41,029 bases of DNA from assembly GCA_045631205.1 (NCBI GenBank), contig JAZQUI010000003.1, positions 1-41,029 of the forward strand, read 5' to 3'. The notes below the pieces were generated by a model, which ran no database searches, was not told where the DNA came from, and saw nothing but the letters and a program-made list of their open reading frames with translations. This stretch comes from HGM04593 sp045631205. Its GTDB lineage: Bacteria > Bacteroidota > Bacteroidia > Bacteroidales > Bacteroidaceae. Numbering within the stretch: the stretch's first letter is position 1; each line of letters begins with the position of its first letter. This document shows, piece by piece, positions 16,215-25,306 of this stretch. A program made the translations under genes and the position numbers.

Positions 16215-18344
16215 TTACATCCAGCCGTTGTTGTTGGCATTTTCACGTACGGTAACAGTTACCACATATTCAACGCCATCTACCGCAATTGTAAGGGTTG
16301 TAACACCTGTTGCAACGCCGGTAACAGTCATTTGTGTACCATCGATAGCTGCTGTTGCGATATTTTCATTTTCAACAGCACAAGTGTATGATTTTGTTTC
16401 ACCACCTACGAAGTAACGTGCAAGGTCGATAATCTGTGCCTTTGCAGCATTGCCTTTTGCAGGCGCAAGATAGAAGTCGGGAAGTTTCATATCGCGACCA
16501 GCACCCTCAATTGCGTTCAAAAGAGCTGCTGCATTGATAAGTTTTCCCATCTTATTGCGATACTTGCTCAAATCAAATGAAACAAGGTTCGATGTCTGAG
16601 TGTGGTTCTTGTAGAATTTCTTTGCTCCAACAAAATATGAGTCGATATTATCGGAACTATTCTTCACAAGCTCAACAAACTCGGCCTGTGTAAAGTGACG
16701 ACGCAACTGCGCCGCATAAGACAAGCCCAATGCCACAACACCCGATACGTGGGGGCAAGCCATTGAAGTACCCTCGAAGAATGCATAAGAGCCAATGCCC
16801 TCCTCTATGATTGTTGAGTATATCATACCACCATTGTCGACACGGCTGCCGGGAGCACCATAATAGTCGCCGTCACCACCGGGAGCAGCAATATCGTTAC
16901 CGCGACCATAGTTGGTATAAGAAGAAGGAGTATAATCGGCTGCAATAGCGGTTACTGAAATACATTTTGAATAGGCACCGGGGAAAGAAGCGGCTGAAGC
17001 AGACTCGTTACCCGAAGCATACACAACAACACCACCGTCGATAACACCGTTGGGTGAGCCTGCGTTTGCTATAAAGTAATCGAGAGCCTCTTTCTCCATA
17101 GGATACAATGCTTCCCACTCCTCCTCTGTTGCGGGGCCGGGGGGATAATCCACGGGGTTTACGTCGGCCGAAAGATAACCCCAGCTACACTGAAGCACTA
17201 CGGCGCCATTGTCGGCTGCATATTTTATAGCTCTCGCCTCGTTCACAAGAGTAGATTGATATTGGTCGTCGAAAAGCTGACAAGTCATAATGCGCACACC
17301 GGGCTGGCCAGCTGCAGCATCACCACCTGCAATACCACAACCACCTTTGCCATTGTTGTTAACAGCTGCAATTGTTCCTGCAACGTGTGTTCCGTGACCT
17401 GTACCGTATGAACCTGTCAAAGAGATATAGGGACGGTCGGTAGCGAAGTTGTAACCATATTTGTCGCCCTTGTAACCATTGCCGTCGGCATCGGTCTCCG
17501 AAGCGTACTCCTCGCCCTCGTTCACCCACATATTATCTATCAAATCCTCGTGGTTCCACATAACACCCTCGTCGAGTACGGCAACGATAATTGAGGGGTC
17601 ACCTGTACATTTCTCCCAAGCCTCCTCACAACCAACGTCACAACCTGCGATAACGTGCTCTGTCTCCATAATCTCAAAGTCGGCAGTACCACGGTTAATG
17701 GCAACACCTGTCAGGTCACCATCTTTGCTCTCCGCACCACTCTCTTTGTAGTCGTACAGAACACCGCGGTTTACATAGCTCCAATGAAGTGGCATTGCGG
17801 GGTCGTTGAATTTGTAATTTCCGCCTTCACGTGTTGCAGCCGACAAAGCTGTTGCAACCTCAACTGCCGCCGAAGATTTACGGGCATTGGCACGATAAAT
17901 CTTGCGGTTGGCCTGCACCTTTGAAACCTCACCAAGTTTGGCAATGCGCTCAACGGCACTCTTCACGTCAACATCCTTGTCGAACACAACGTGGTACCAC
18001 AAGTGCATCTGTGCCTTGCGGGTACGCTCCTCTGTGTTGCGGTCAACAGGGAATACTCTCTCAAACTTATAAGCATTGAGAATATCCAACACCTCGTCGG
18101 TAGAAGGAATACCCGAACGGGTTTTCAACTGGCCGGCTGCACGTGTCACAGCCAGATTATCCAATATATCGGTCATTTCGGGCGAGAACTTAACCAATAT
18201 CTCACCTTCCACTGCATCCTCGGGAACCTGAGGAACATTCACCTCGCCCGCACCGGGAATACCATTGTTTGCAATATCGCTATCGCTACAAGATACCGCA
18301 AGCAATGCACCCACGAGCAATGTATATATAAATGTCTTTTTCAT
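16215..18344 (-). CDS. subtilisin-like (S8) serine protease lipoprotein with C-terminal Ig-like domain
   Basis: The 709-residue protein has a lipoprotein signal with Cys19 followed by SDSD, predicting surface display. Residues 45-150 resemble an inhibitory prodomain (EGEILVKFSPE). The S8 catalytic domain carries Asp258 in AVLDEGV (more often DTG or DSG), His317 in GTGHGTHVAG, the oxyanion Asn446 in YASGNES and Ser527 in EGTSMACPHVSG, so the triad is intact. Residues 620-705 look like a bacterial Ig-like (Big2) domain. It probably cleaves proteins at the cell surface. Its position behind susC, susD and surface lipoproteins suggests that it feeds peptides to that transporter. Substrate specificity is not readable. 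Confidence 0.9.
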   Translation of the reverse strand: MKKTFIYTLLVGALLAVSCSDSDIANNGIPGAGEVNVPQVPEDAVEGEILVKFSPEMTDILDNLAVTRAAGQLKTRSGIPSTDEVLDILNAYKFERVFPVDRNTEERTRKAQMHLWYHVVFDKDVDVKSAVERIAKLGEVSKVQANRKIYRANARKSSAAVEVATALSAATREGGNYKFNDPAMPLHWSYVNRGVLYDYKESGAESKDGDLTGVAINRGTADFEIMETEHVIAGCDVGCEEAWEKCTGDPSIIVAVLDEGVMWNHEDLIDNMWVNEGEEYASETDADGNGYKGDKYGYNFATDRPYISLTGSYGTGHGTHVAGTIAAVNNNGKGGCGIAGGDAAAGQPGVRIMTCQLFDDQYQSTLVNEARAIKYAADNGAVVLQCSWGYLSADVNPVDYPPGPATEEEWEALYPMEKEALDYFIANAGSPNGVIDGGVVVYASGNESASAASFPGAYSKCISVTAIAADYTPSSYTNYGRGNDIAAPGGDGDYYGAPGSRVDNGGMIYSTIIEEGIGSYAFFEGTSMACPHVSGVVALGLSYAAQLRRHFTQAEFVELVKNSSDNIDSYFVGAKKFYKNHTQTSNLVSFDLSKYRNKMGKLINAAALLNAIEGAGRDMKLPDFYLAPAKGNAAKAQIIDLARYFVGGETKSYTCAVENENIATAAIDGTQMTVTGVATGVTTLTIAVDGVEYVVTVTVRENANNNGWM

Positions 18345-18375
18345 ACTAATTGATTGTTTGCTGTTATTCTACTGT

Positions 18376-20085
18376 TCATTCCTCAATCTCCTCTTTCATC
18401 TCATATACAGCACGCAACAAGGGGAAGGCTGTATAGTAGTACTCATAGTTTGTGGGAGCATTGCTGAAACCTACATTCTCACCCTCGGAGTTCTTACCGC
18501 CCTCCTGCTGGTTGTACACCAAAAGATCAGGCATCCACTCCTGGAGATAGGGGTGATAGAGCAACCAATCGGGCAACTTACCGGTAAAGAAGTTAAGGTT
18601 GATTGCCAACATCTTCATCTTGGGAAGAATTTTAGGCATATTGTTATCAACCAACCACTGCAAGGTATCGCCACGGGCTGCAACATCCTCCTGGTCGAAT
18701 GAGTAGGCTACAACGCCATCCTGTCCAACCTCAAAATCGGGAAGCTCACCCTCAATGTAGCAGTTCTGCAAACGAAGCTCCTCGAGGTTTTCCCACAAGA
18801 AGAGACGGCGCAAAGCATTATCGCCCGAAACATCGCTTCGGAAGTTCAAACCAATACCGTTCTCCTTTTTGTCCTTTTCGGTCAGGTTGGAAATGTTCCA
18901 ACGGCGTGTACCCACCATATGCAACAGTTTCAATTTGGGGAAGTTCTCCTCGCTTATTACACTAGGGAACTCATTGAAGTTATTGGCGGTCAAATCGAGT
19001 TCCTCGAGAGTATCGCCCAACTTCACAAACTCGGCAGGCAAAGAAACAATACCGTAAGAGAAGATGGTAAGACGTTTAAGGTAGTCAAGGTTACAGATTT
19101 CGGGACCAAGGTCGATATTCAGCAACATAGTGTTCACATTTGACATAAATGTGAGCGACTCAAGATACTTCAAGTGCTTGATCTGCTCGGGGATGCTCTC
19201 CTTTGTCTTGAAGAAAGAGAATGCAACCGAACGTACACGACCAACAGCCTCTTCACAAGGCAAATCTTCGTCGGTAGCCTCCCAGAGAGTGATACCCTCC
19301 CAGTTGTCGATGCGCTCGCTGGTATCCCAGAGTTCATTGAAACAATTCAACAACTCGCTTATGGTAATAATGGCAATAGAGTCACCTGAACGGTTATCCT
19401 CAATCTTCACTGCAGCCTTCTGGCGCACTGTGATTATTTCAGACTCTGCCAATACATCCTCTTCCTTCAAAGGTACAAAATGAATCTCGGCAATACGCTC
19501 CTCCGACTCTGCGTTCATAGTCCAGTCGAAACGCAACTTGACAGTACGAGGACGCGCGCTCTCGTCGAGCAACACCTCGCCCTTTTCAATAGAAAGCCAG
19601 TCTGTTTGGGGAGTAATGAATTTTATTTCGGTTTTAAACTCAACATTGGTTACAATTTCAGTTTCAAAGTAACGCTTGTCGAACTCCTTTGAAGCTTCAA
19701 CCTCAATCTCTTTCTCTTTGGGAGTGATAGCTTTCTCAAAACCGGTCTGGTTTATGGTTACGACTCTTACATCGTTACCCGAAACGATACGAACGTCGGC
19801 CGAACGCAAACCGTTTACAAGTGAAGAGTCGGCAACAACTTCACACACTGCCGAACCGATACCGCTGGCAGGAGAGACCTTCAACCAGGTTGCGGCAGTA
19901 GATATAGACCACGAAGTTTGACCGGAAACCATAATACGGTCCTTGCCACCCTCTGCAGGGAAGGTAACCTCGTTCTTGTCCACCGAAAATGTAACAACCG
20001 AAACCGCCTTGTCACTGTCGCTGCAAGCGCAAATGACAAACAGGCCGGCAAGTATCATTGATGCTATTTTCAAAAACTTTTTCAT
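18376..20085 (-). CDS. surface lipoprotein with BACON domain and leucine-rich repeats
   Basis: The 569-residue lipoprotein (lipobox ending VICAC, then SDSDK) has an N-terminal BACON domain, about residues 25-105, with the features WSISTAATWLKVSPASG and VVTINQTGF. A second BACON-like segment over about 110-220 follows, with TDWLSIEKGE. The rest holds irregular leucine-rich repeats (LKYLESLTFM, LEELDLTANNFNEFP, LEELRLQNC). BACON and LRR modules bind glycans or proteins, so this is likely a surface-binding protein. An ATG four codons upstream (20097) is also possible. The next gene upstream ends at 20106. Confidence 0.75.
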   Translation of the reverse strand: MKKFLKIASMILAGLFVICACSDSDKAVSVVTFSVDKNEVTFPAEGGKDRIMVSGQTSWSISTAATWLKVSPASGIGSAVCEVVADSSLVNGLRSADVRIVSGNDVRVVTINQTGFEKAITPKEKEIEVEASKEFDKRYFETEIVTNVEFKTEIKFITPQTDWLSIEKGEVLLDESARPRTVKLRFDWTMNAESEERIAEIHFVPLKEEDVLAESEIITVRQKAAVKIEDNRSGDSIAIITISELLNCFNELWDTSERIDNWEGITLWEATDEDLPCEEAVGRVRSVAFSFFKTKESIPEQIKHLKYLESLTFMSNVNTMLLNIDLGPEICNLDYLKRLTIFSYGIVSLPAEFVKLGDTLEELDLTANNFNEFPSVISEENFPKLKLLHMVGTRRWNISNLTEKDKKENGIGLNFRSDVSGDNALRRLFLWENLEELRLQNCYIEGELPDFEVGQDGVVAYSFDQEDVAARGDTLQWLVDNNMPKILPKMKMLAINLNFFTGKLPDWLLYHPYLQEWMPDLLVYNQQEGGKNSEGENVGFSNAPTNYEYYYTAFPLLRAVYEMKEEIEE

Positions 20086-20105
20086 CTTGATAATCATACT
20101 TTAAG

Positions 20106-22766
20106 TTATTTTTCCAAATCGAGTATATCACAACCACGGATATCCTGTGTCTTGTCATATACAAGCATCGGTATGCCATAGTAATACATCATAGTGTATA
20201 TGTAGTCGCAAATGGGCGCTACATTTATTGTGATGTTGGGGTTATCGGCAATTTCAAAATAGAACATACCGCACTGGCTGATTGTCTCGTCCTCAATCTT
20301 TCTCAAGTCGTTACCACCCATAAGCAGATATCTCAAGCCAAGGTGCTGCCATATACCGGCGGGCCACTCACGCATACAACGGTTACCGTTAGCGTCGCTC
20401 TGGTAACGTATGAAGTAACGCGACATTCCGGGAGAGTATATCAGAGGCTCTAAGGGGAAGTGGTCGAAACGATTGTAACTCAAATCGATAGCTGTCAAAT
20501 AAGGCAGGTCAAACTCAGAGGGAAGATCAGTCAATTTGTTGTAGCTAAGGTCCAAAGCCTCGAGCAAATATTTGTTTGAGCCCTCGAAAGAACCGTCGGG
20601 AATCTCCTCCATTCCATTACCCGAAAGAATGAGGTATGTCATAGGAGAGCCTTTCTTGAACAAAATTCCGGGGAATGTTTTAAGACGGTTGCCCGAAAGG
20701 TTCACCTGCTGCACATTCAAGCCCTTGAAGCTGTCGCCATTCTCAAACTCGCTGATTTTGTTGTGAGAGAAGTCGATAGAGGGTACGGGATACACCGAAC
20801 GTGCGTTGAAGATGTCGGGGAACACAGTCAACTCATTGTGACTGATGGTGAAGCTCTCCATCTGCTCAAAACCGCAGAAGTAACCATCGATATTGGGAAC
20901 CTCTTTGATTTTATTGTAATCGAGATAGAGTTTCGCAATGTTAATCTCCTTACCGAAGGCGTTGATTTTCTCTATCTGGTTGTAGGTAAGGTCGAGCAAA
21001 CCAATCTTCACCATCTTCTTCAACTCCTCATGCTCGGGGAACTCTTTAAGGTTGTTGTAACCCATATAGATACCCTGAATCTTCTCACCGCTCTTACCAT
21101 TTATGAGACCTCTCCAGTTCTCCAACAACATTTCCGATGAAATACCCTTCATACAAGCAATGTTAAGTATCTGCAACTCGGGAAGGTTTGAGAACATATC
21201 CATAGGCAAAGAGGTCATATCGGGACAGTTATAGATCTCAATGTCGGTAAGATCGGTAAAGTTCTCCCAGCTCCAGCTATCCTCTTCGGCAGCAAATTCG
21301 TGAGTCTCGTCTATATCATCGATAAAGAAGTTCTCGGTAGTAATGGGCGAGTTGGCAATATAGAACTGCTGCAACTTTGTACAACGCATTATAGCCTTTG
21401 AAATACCGGTAATCTGGTTGGTTTTATCACCGAACATTATGGCCTTCTGCTGAATGCTCTTCAAAGGTTTCTCCTTAGAGTCGAGCTCTATTGTCTTTTG
21501 CCACTCTTTTGACAAAGCAAGACGGAAATCCTTCTTCAAATATCTGTTCTCATAATCCTCACGCACAACCTTTTTCTGCTCAGCTGTCATCTCGGGGAAT
21601 ATGTGGCCACCAAGTTCCTCGGAATGGCTACCGATATACAAAATAGCCAACTCCTCCAACTGACCGATAGCCGAAGGTATTACACCCTTGGCACCAAAGC
21701 CTTCGAGCGAAATTGTAGCCACACGGCCGTCACCGTGCAACTGCACACCGGGTTGCTCTCCCCAAAGGTCGATATCCTTGTTGAAGTTCCAGTTACATCC
21801 TTTAGCTTCGGTAATACCGGCATACTTCCAGTTGGGACCATCGAGTGCAGTCCATATCTCTTTAAGAGCAATATAATCCTTTATATATGTCTCTGTTCCT
21901 TTTATATCAAAGGGAACCTCAACATCCTTTGAAATTTCGTTGTCCTTAACCTCGAAAGTATTTGAGGTTGTGTTATATACCTCGCCAAGGAAACTGCTTG
22001 ATGTTGCATTCTTGTTAGAGTAAGCCGAGAAACTATATACCTTATATGTACCTGCGGGAAGCCATACTATGGTATCGCACTGCAAATAAGATGTTTCACT
22101 GTTGCTGCCGGGAGTACCGTCGTCGTTGAAATCCTCTTTGTATTTTACAGGCACACCTTCGATAGTAGTCTTTTTAAGTGTAAATGTATTCTGCAATGTG
22201 ATATCAACAGCAAGAATAGAACCCATTGTGAATGAATTCTCGTCGGCCACGGCACGGGTACTGGCTGTAATGTTTTTCACAACCTTGAAGGTTGCCTTTC
22301 CGCGAGGAGCTGCATCGACCGACAAATTTTGTGTTACCAAACCACCGCCAATAATATCAAACTCCACATTGGTATCCATTGACACAAGTTTCTTGTCGAG
22401 TTTGTTGTAAACATCAAAACCAATTACCTTGTAAGTACCTACAAGCATCTTCAATTTCTCACTGCGCAAACCAAACTCGGCATTCTCCTCGTTGTACGAG
22501 TTGAGAATAAGCACCTGAGAAATAGTCTGTGAGTTTTTCTGCATAACAACTCGTATCTTGTGCGCATCGGCAAGTTTGTCGAGCTGCGATGCAGCACGAG
22601 TTTCTGCACCACCCTCGGCCGAAGCACTTTTGTATAGTTTAAACTGAACATAACCATAGAGGTCTGTCTGCATTTGTACCGCATTGTCATCGTCGGAACA
22701 ACCTACCAACCCCATCGCCATAAAAGCGATGAGGAGGGGCCATATGTATAAAAATTTCTTATTCAT
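20106..22766 (-). CDS. large leucine-rich-repeat surface lipoprotein (DUF4458-like N-terminus)
   Basis: The 886-residue lipoprotein has a lipobox ending LVGC followed by SDDDN. Two similar beta-rich repeats occupy about residues 35-290. I recall the DUF4458 name for this N-terminal type but cannot confirm it. A linker with WTALDGPNWKYAG, typical of the entry to LRR regions, leads into leucine-rich repeats over about 330-830. These include LPELQILNIACM, IGLLDLTYNQIEKI, QVNLSGNRLKTFP and YLLEALDLSYNKLTDLPSEF. Such LRR solenoids bind proteins or peptides. It is 17 nt from the preceding gene and 20 nt from the following one, and shares a general layout with that second LRR protein. Confidence 0.75.
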   Translation of the reverse strand: MNKKFLYIWPLLIAFMAMGLVGCSDDDNAVQMQTDLYGYVQFKLYKSASAEGGAETRAASQLDKLADAHKIRVVMQKNSQTISQVLILNSYNEENAEFGLRSEKLKMLVGTYKVIGFDVYNKLDKKLVSMDTNVEFDIIGGGLVTQNLSVDAAPRGKATFKVVKNITASTRAVADENSFTMGSILAVDITLQNTFTLKKTTIEGVPVKYKEDFNDDGTPGSNSETSYLQCDTIVWLPAGTYKVYSFSAYSNKNATSSSFLGEVYNTTSNTFEVKDNEISKDVEVPFDIKGTETYIKDYIALKEIWTALDGPNWKYAGITEAKGCNWNFNKDIDLWGEQPGVQLHGDGRVATISLEGFGAKGVIPSAIGQLEELAILYIGSHSEELGGHIFPEMTAEQKKVVREDYENRYLKKDFRLALSKEWQKTIELDSKEKPLKSIQQKAIMFGDKTNQITGISKAIMRCTKLQQFYIANSPITTENFFIDDIDETHEFAAEEDSWSWENFTDLTDIEIYNCPDMTSLPMDMFSNLPELQILNIACMKGISSEMLLENWRGLINGKSGEKIQGIYMGYNNLKEFPEHEELKKMVKIGLLDLTYNQIEKINAFGKEINIAKLYLDYNKIKEVPNIDGYFCGFEQMESFTISHNELTVFPDIFNARSVYPVPSIDFSHNKISEFENGDSFKGLNVQQVNLSGNRLKTFPGILFKKGSPMTYLILSGNGMEEIPDGSFEGSNKYLLEALDLSYNKLTDLPSEFDLPYLTAIDLSYNRFDHFPLEPLIYSPGMSRYFIRYQSDANGNRCMREWPAGIWQHLGLRYLLMGGNDLRKIEDETISQCGMFYFEIADNPNITINVAPICDYIYTMMYYYGIPMLVYDKTQDIRGCDILDLEK

Positions 22767-22783
22767 CTGTTCTCTATATTAAA

Positions 22784-24319
22784 TCAGTTGTTAACAGGTT
22801 TTATTATCAATGCCTTCTTGTTTACATTGCTTGAGTGCATACGTATGATTACAGGCTCTGCGAACTTATCGGCGGCAGGTACTGTAAGAGTCAAAATGTA
22901 ATATCCATCAGCATCCTGCTTACGACTCATTCTCCAGGTACGGGCATTGGTGTATGAGTTATTGCTCTTGTCGTATATAGAGTAACCACCATTCCAGTCT
23001 TCGTCGGTGTAAAGGGTGTTTATCGTATATGTAACGCCGTTAACACCATCCATTGTATATACCTCGGTGATTGAGAGCTCGTTGCTGATCCATGTATATA
23101 AGTCGCCCTCGGTCTCGGCGGGTGTTACAAATGAAGAGCCATCACTACCAGTAACGGTGAAGCCTTCTATTGCATTTGTATCCTTCTGTGTTGCCTCTAT
23201 AATTACATTATCGATGTGTTCATCGACAAAAGTTATCGCATCGGTAGCACTTGACAATGCAGCCATGAAATTGTTGTAATCACCGGTGGGTACAGCAAAG
23301 AGGTAACCTTTACGCGAGCGTACGCTGCTTGTGGCAGTAAAGGGCTTGGCTGTAACTGTAATCAGAGATTTGTCATCCTGGCTCTGCTCGGCAACCAACC
23401 ATGCGTTGGAAACTATAGATAAAGAACCATTTTTGTTCTCCTCGGCAAGCACGAACTTGCAATCATAGTTAAGGCACTTCATAGAGTAAGAGAGGCTGCC
23501 ATCTACTGTAACTTCCGATGTTTCGCCTTCAAGAGTACTGCTCTCGTTGATGAAAGTTTTTCCATCGAGAGAGAGTTCCCAAGCCCAGGGAGTATATGTA
23601 CCCGACAAATTGATTTTTGCGGGATCCATACCTGAATAGTTTACAGGAAAAGCCTTCTCAACAGCACCATCTTCACTGGTGAAAACAATTTCTCCGGCCA
23701 TTACAAAGGGAACATACTCCTCTATAACTTTAAAGATATATGCATCGTTGTAAAGTTCGGGCTCACCCAACCACTCGGGATAAGATTTAAGACCGAATGT
23801 ACTGTTGGAATTTGTTGAAATGGTTGCAGAAGCTGCGCTACCAATCTCTACACTCTCAACAACAACGCCTTCCTCATCGAGAATCTCAACATCCTGTGCT
23901 TTTGCGTGACGGTATATTGTTCCAAAAGAATAGTTATAGCCGCCACCATAGGTGAACTGCACCTTGGCGCCCGAAGGTTCAAAGGTACGGGCATCGTTGG
24001 TTATCTTCATATAGACCTTGTGTGTTCCGGCATTGCCCATAAGGTCGTAGTAATACTCTCCCTCCTCGGTATTGGAGAAGAGTACCCAGATTTTATCGGA
24101 TGACAACTGCCACGCTGCCGACGAGGTAAACTCGATGGTGGTGGTGATGCTCTCCTGGGTATCGAGGAGAGTAATGTCATAAGGCTCCATTTTTATCAAC
24201 TCGAAAGAGGGGGCTTGGAGCAGATTGGCCATTGAATTATCGTCGTCACTTGAGCACGATGTAAATGCACAAACCACCGACAATATTGCCATAAAGAATA
24301 TATTTTTCATTGTTTTCAT
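22784..24319 (-). CDS. surface lipoprotein of the SusCD locus (DUF5003-like)
   Basis: The 511-residue lipoprotein has a signal peptide ending FTSC and then SSDDDN, again an acidic surface-export tag. The N-terminal half looks like two BACON/Ig-like domains (SSAAWQLSSDKIWVLFSN; a second with FGLKSYPEWLGEP). The C-terminal half holds LSGTYTPWAWELSLDG and later strand-rich segments. I tentatively associate it with DUF5003, but the function is unknown. A substrate-binding role at the surface is likely from position. ATG at 24319 is chosen. ATG 24310 is equally possible, and a GTG at 24346 lies too close to the upstream stop. Confidence 0.65.
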   Translation of the reverse strand: MKTMKNIFFMAILSVVCAFTSCSSDDDNSMANLLQAPSFELIKMEPYDITLLDTQESITTTIEFTSSAAWQLSSDKIWVLFSNTEEGEYYYDLMGNAGTHKVYMKITNDARTFEPSGAKVQFTYGGGYNYSFGTIYRHAKAQDVEILDEEGVVVESVEIGSAASATISTNSNSTFGLKSYPEWLGEPELYNDAYIFKVIEEYVPFVMAGEIVFTSEDGAVEKAFPVNYSGMDPAKINLSGTYTPWAWELSLDGKTFINESSTLEGETSEVTVDGSLSYSMKCLNYDCKFVLAEENKNGSLSIVSNAWLVAEQSQDDKSLITVTAKPFTATSSVRSRKGYLFAVPTGDYNNFMAALSSATDAITFVDEHIDNVIIEATQKDTNAIEGFTVTGSDGSSFVTPAETEGDLYTWISNELSITEVYTMDGVNGVTYTINTLYTDEDWNGGYSIYDKSNNSYTNARTWRMSRKQDADGYYILTLTVPAADKFAEPVIIRMHSSNVNKKALIIKPVNN

Positions 24320-24352
24320 ATTCGTAAAATATCTGTCTGTTAGCACCGGTTA

Positions 24353-25291
24353 TTATTTTACACCCATTTTCTCGATAGCCGATTTACTGGTGTACATACC
24401 CTCGTTGTACTGTTTTGTTGCCTCATCGTCGCTTATCCACTCTACGGCATTTATAAATGTACCTACCACATTCATACCGGCCATACTGGGAATGTAGAGT
24501 GCCATATACTGCCAAATGAATGTTTCGCAGCTGCTGTAATAAGAGATGTACATTGTGGGCTGATAGAGGTTGATTATTCCATCTTCACCATATTTTGTAC
24601 CGAAAGCCTCGGCTGTGGGACCAAACTCCTGATCCTCGAACTTGAGGAGGGGATTAAGAATATCGTTGGTAGTGAACTTAATCTTCACATCGTAACCATC
24701 GTAGAAGTAATCCTTGATGATGATGGTGTTTTCCTCTGTGGGGTCAACCTCGGAATAGGTTAGACGACCGGAATAGTTTGTATACTCCTGCAAGAAGGTT
24801 GATACGATTGAGCAATAACCTGTAAAGGCATTGATATCGAACTTGCAGGCCTTTTTAAGCAATACCTTTGTATCGATTCCGTAAAGATCCCATTGAGTTT
24901 CCTCTTTGCTTATAAGACGCAATGCAAAGCCCAATGAGTCGGAAACTGTAATATTGTCGTGCACACCGCGCACCTTTACATTTCCCACCAACTGGCCGGC
25001 AGGGATAACCACGGTGTTCGATTTGAGTGAGTAATGACGCATTTCCTGTGCGTTGCTCAAACTGTCGATAATCTCAACAGCCAAAACGCGGTCGTAATCG
25101 CAAGCGCGTGTAGCAACAACCGGGAGGTCGAAATACTCTTCGTTGTTCTGTACGGGCAACTCATACAATGTGTCGGAGAACATTATATAGTTGGGGCCCT
25201 CGTATGTGATGTACTCGGCATCGGTGTCGCAAGAAGTAAGCACAACCGATGCTGCACAAAGCATATATATGTATTTAATCATCTTTTTCAT
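24353..25291 (-). CDS. SusE-position lipoprotein (DUF4843-like)
   Basis: The 312-residue lipoprotein (lipobox ending LTSC, then DTDAE) follows susD by 15 nt, the usual place of SusE/SusF-type accessory binding proteins. The early segment ITYEGPNYIMFSDTLYELPV and the polar beta-rich body with ARACDYDRVLAVEI recall DUF4843/DUF4984-type proteins of Bacteroides loci. I am not certain of the exact family. The likely role is to assist ligand capture by the SusC/SusD complex. Confidence 0.65.
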   Translation of the reverse strand: MKKMIKYIYMLCAASVVLTSCDTDAEYITYEGPNYIMFSDTLYELPVQNNEEYFDLPVVATRACDYDRVLAVEIIDSLSNAQEMRHYSLKSNTVVIPAGQLVGNVKVRGVHDNITVSDSLGFALRLISKEETQWDLYGIDTKVLLKKACKFDINAFTGYCSIVSTFLQEYTNYSGRLTYSEVDPTEENTIIIKDYFYDGYDVKIKFTTNDILNPLLKFEDQEFGPTAEAFGTKYGEDGIINLYQPTMYISYYSSCETFIWQYMALYIPSMAGMNVVGTFINAVEWISDDEATKQYNEGMYTSKSAIEKMGVK

Positions 25292-25306
25292 ATTCGTATC
25301 CTCCTA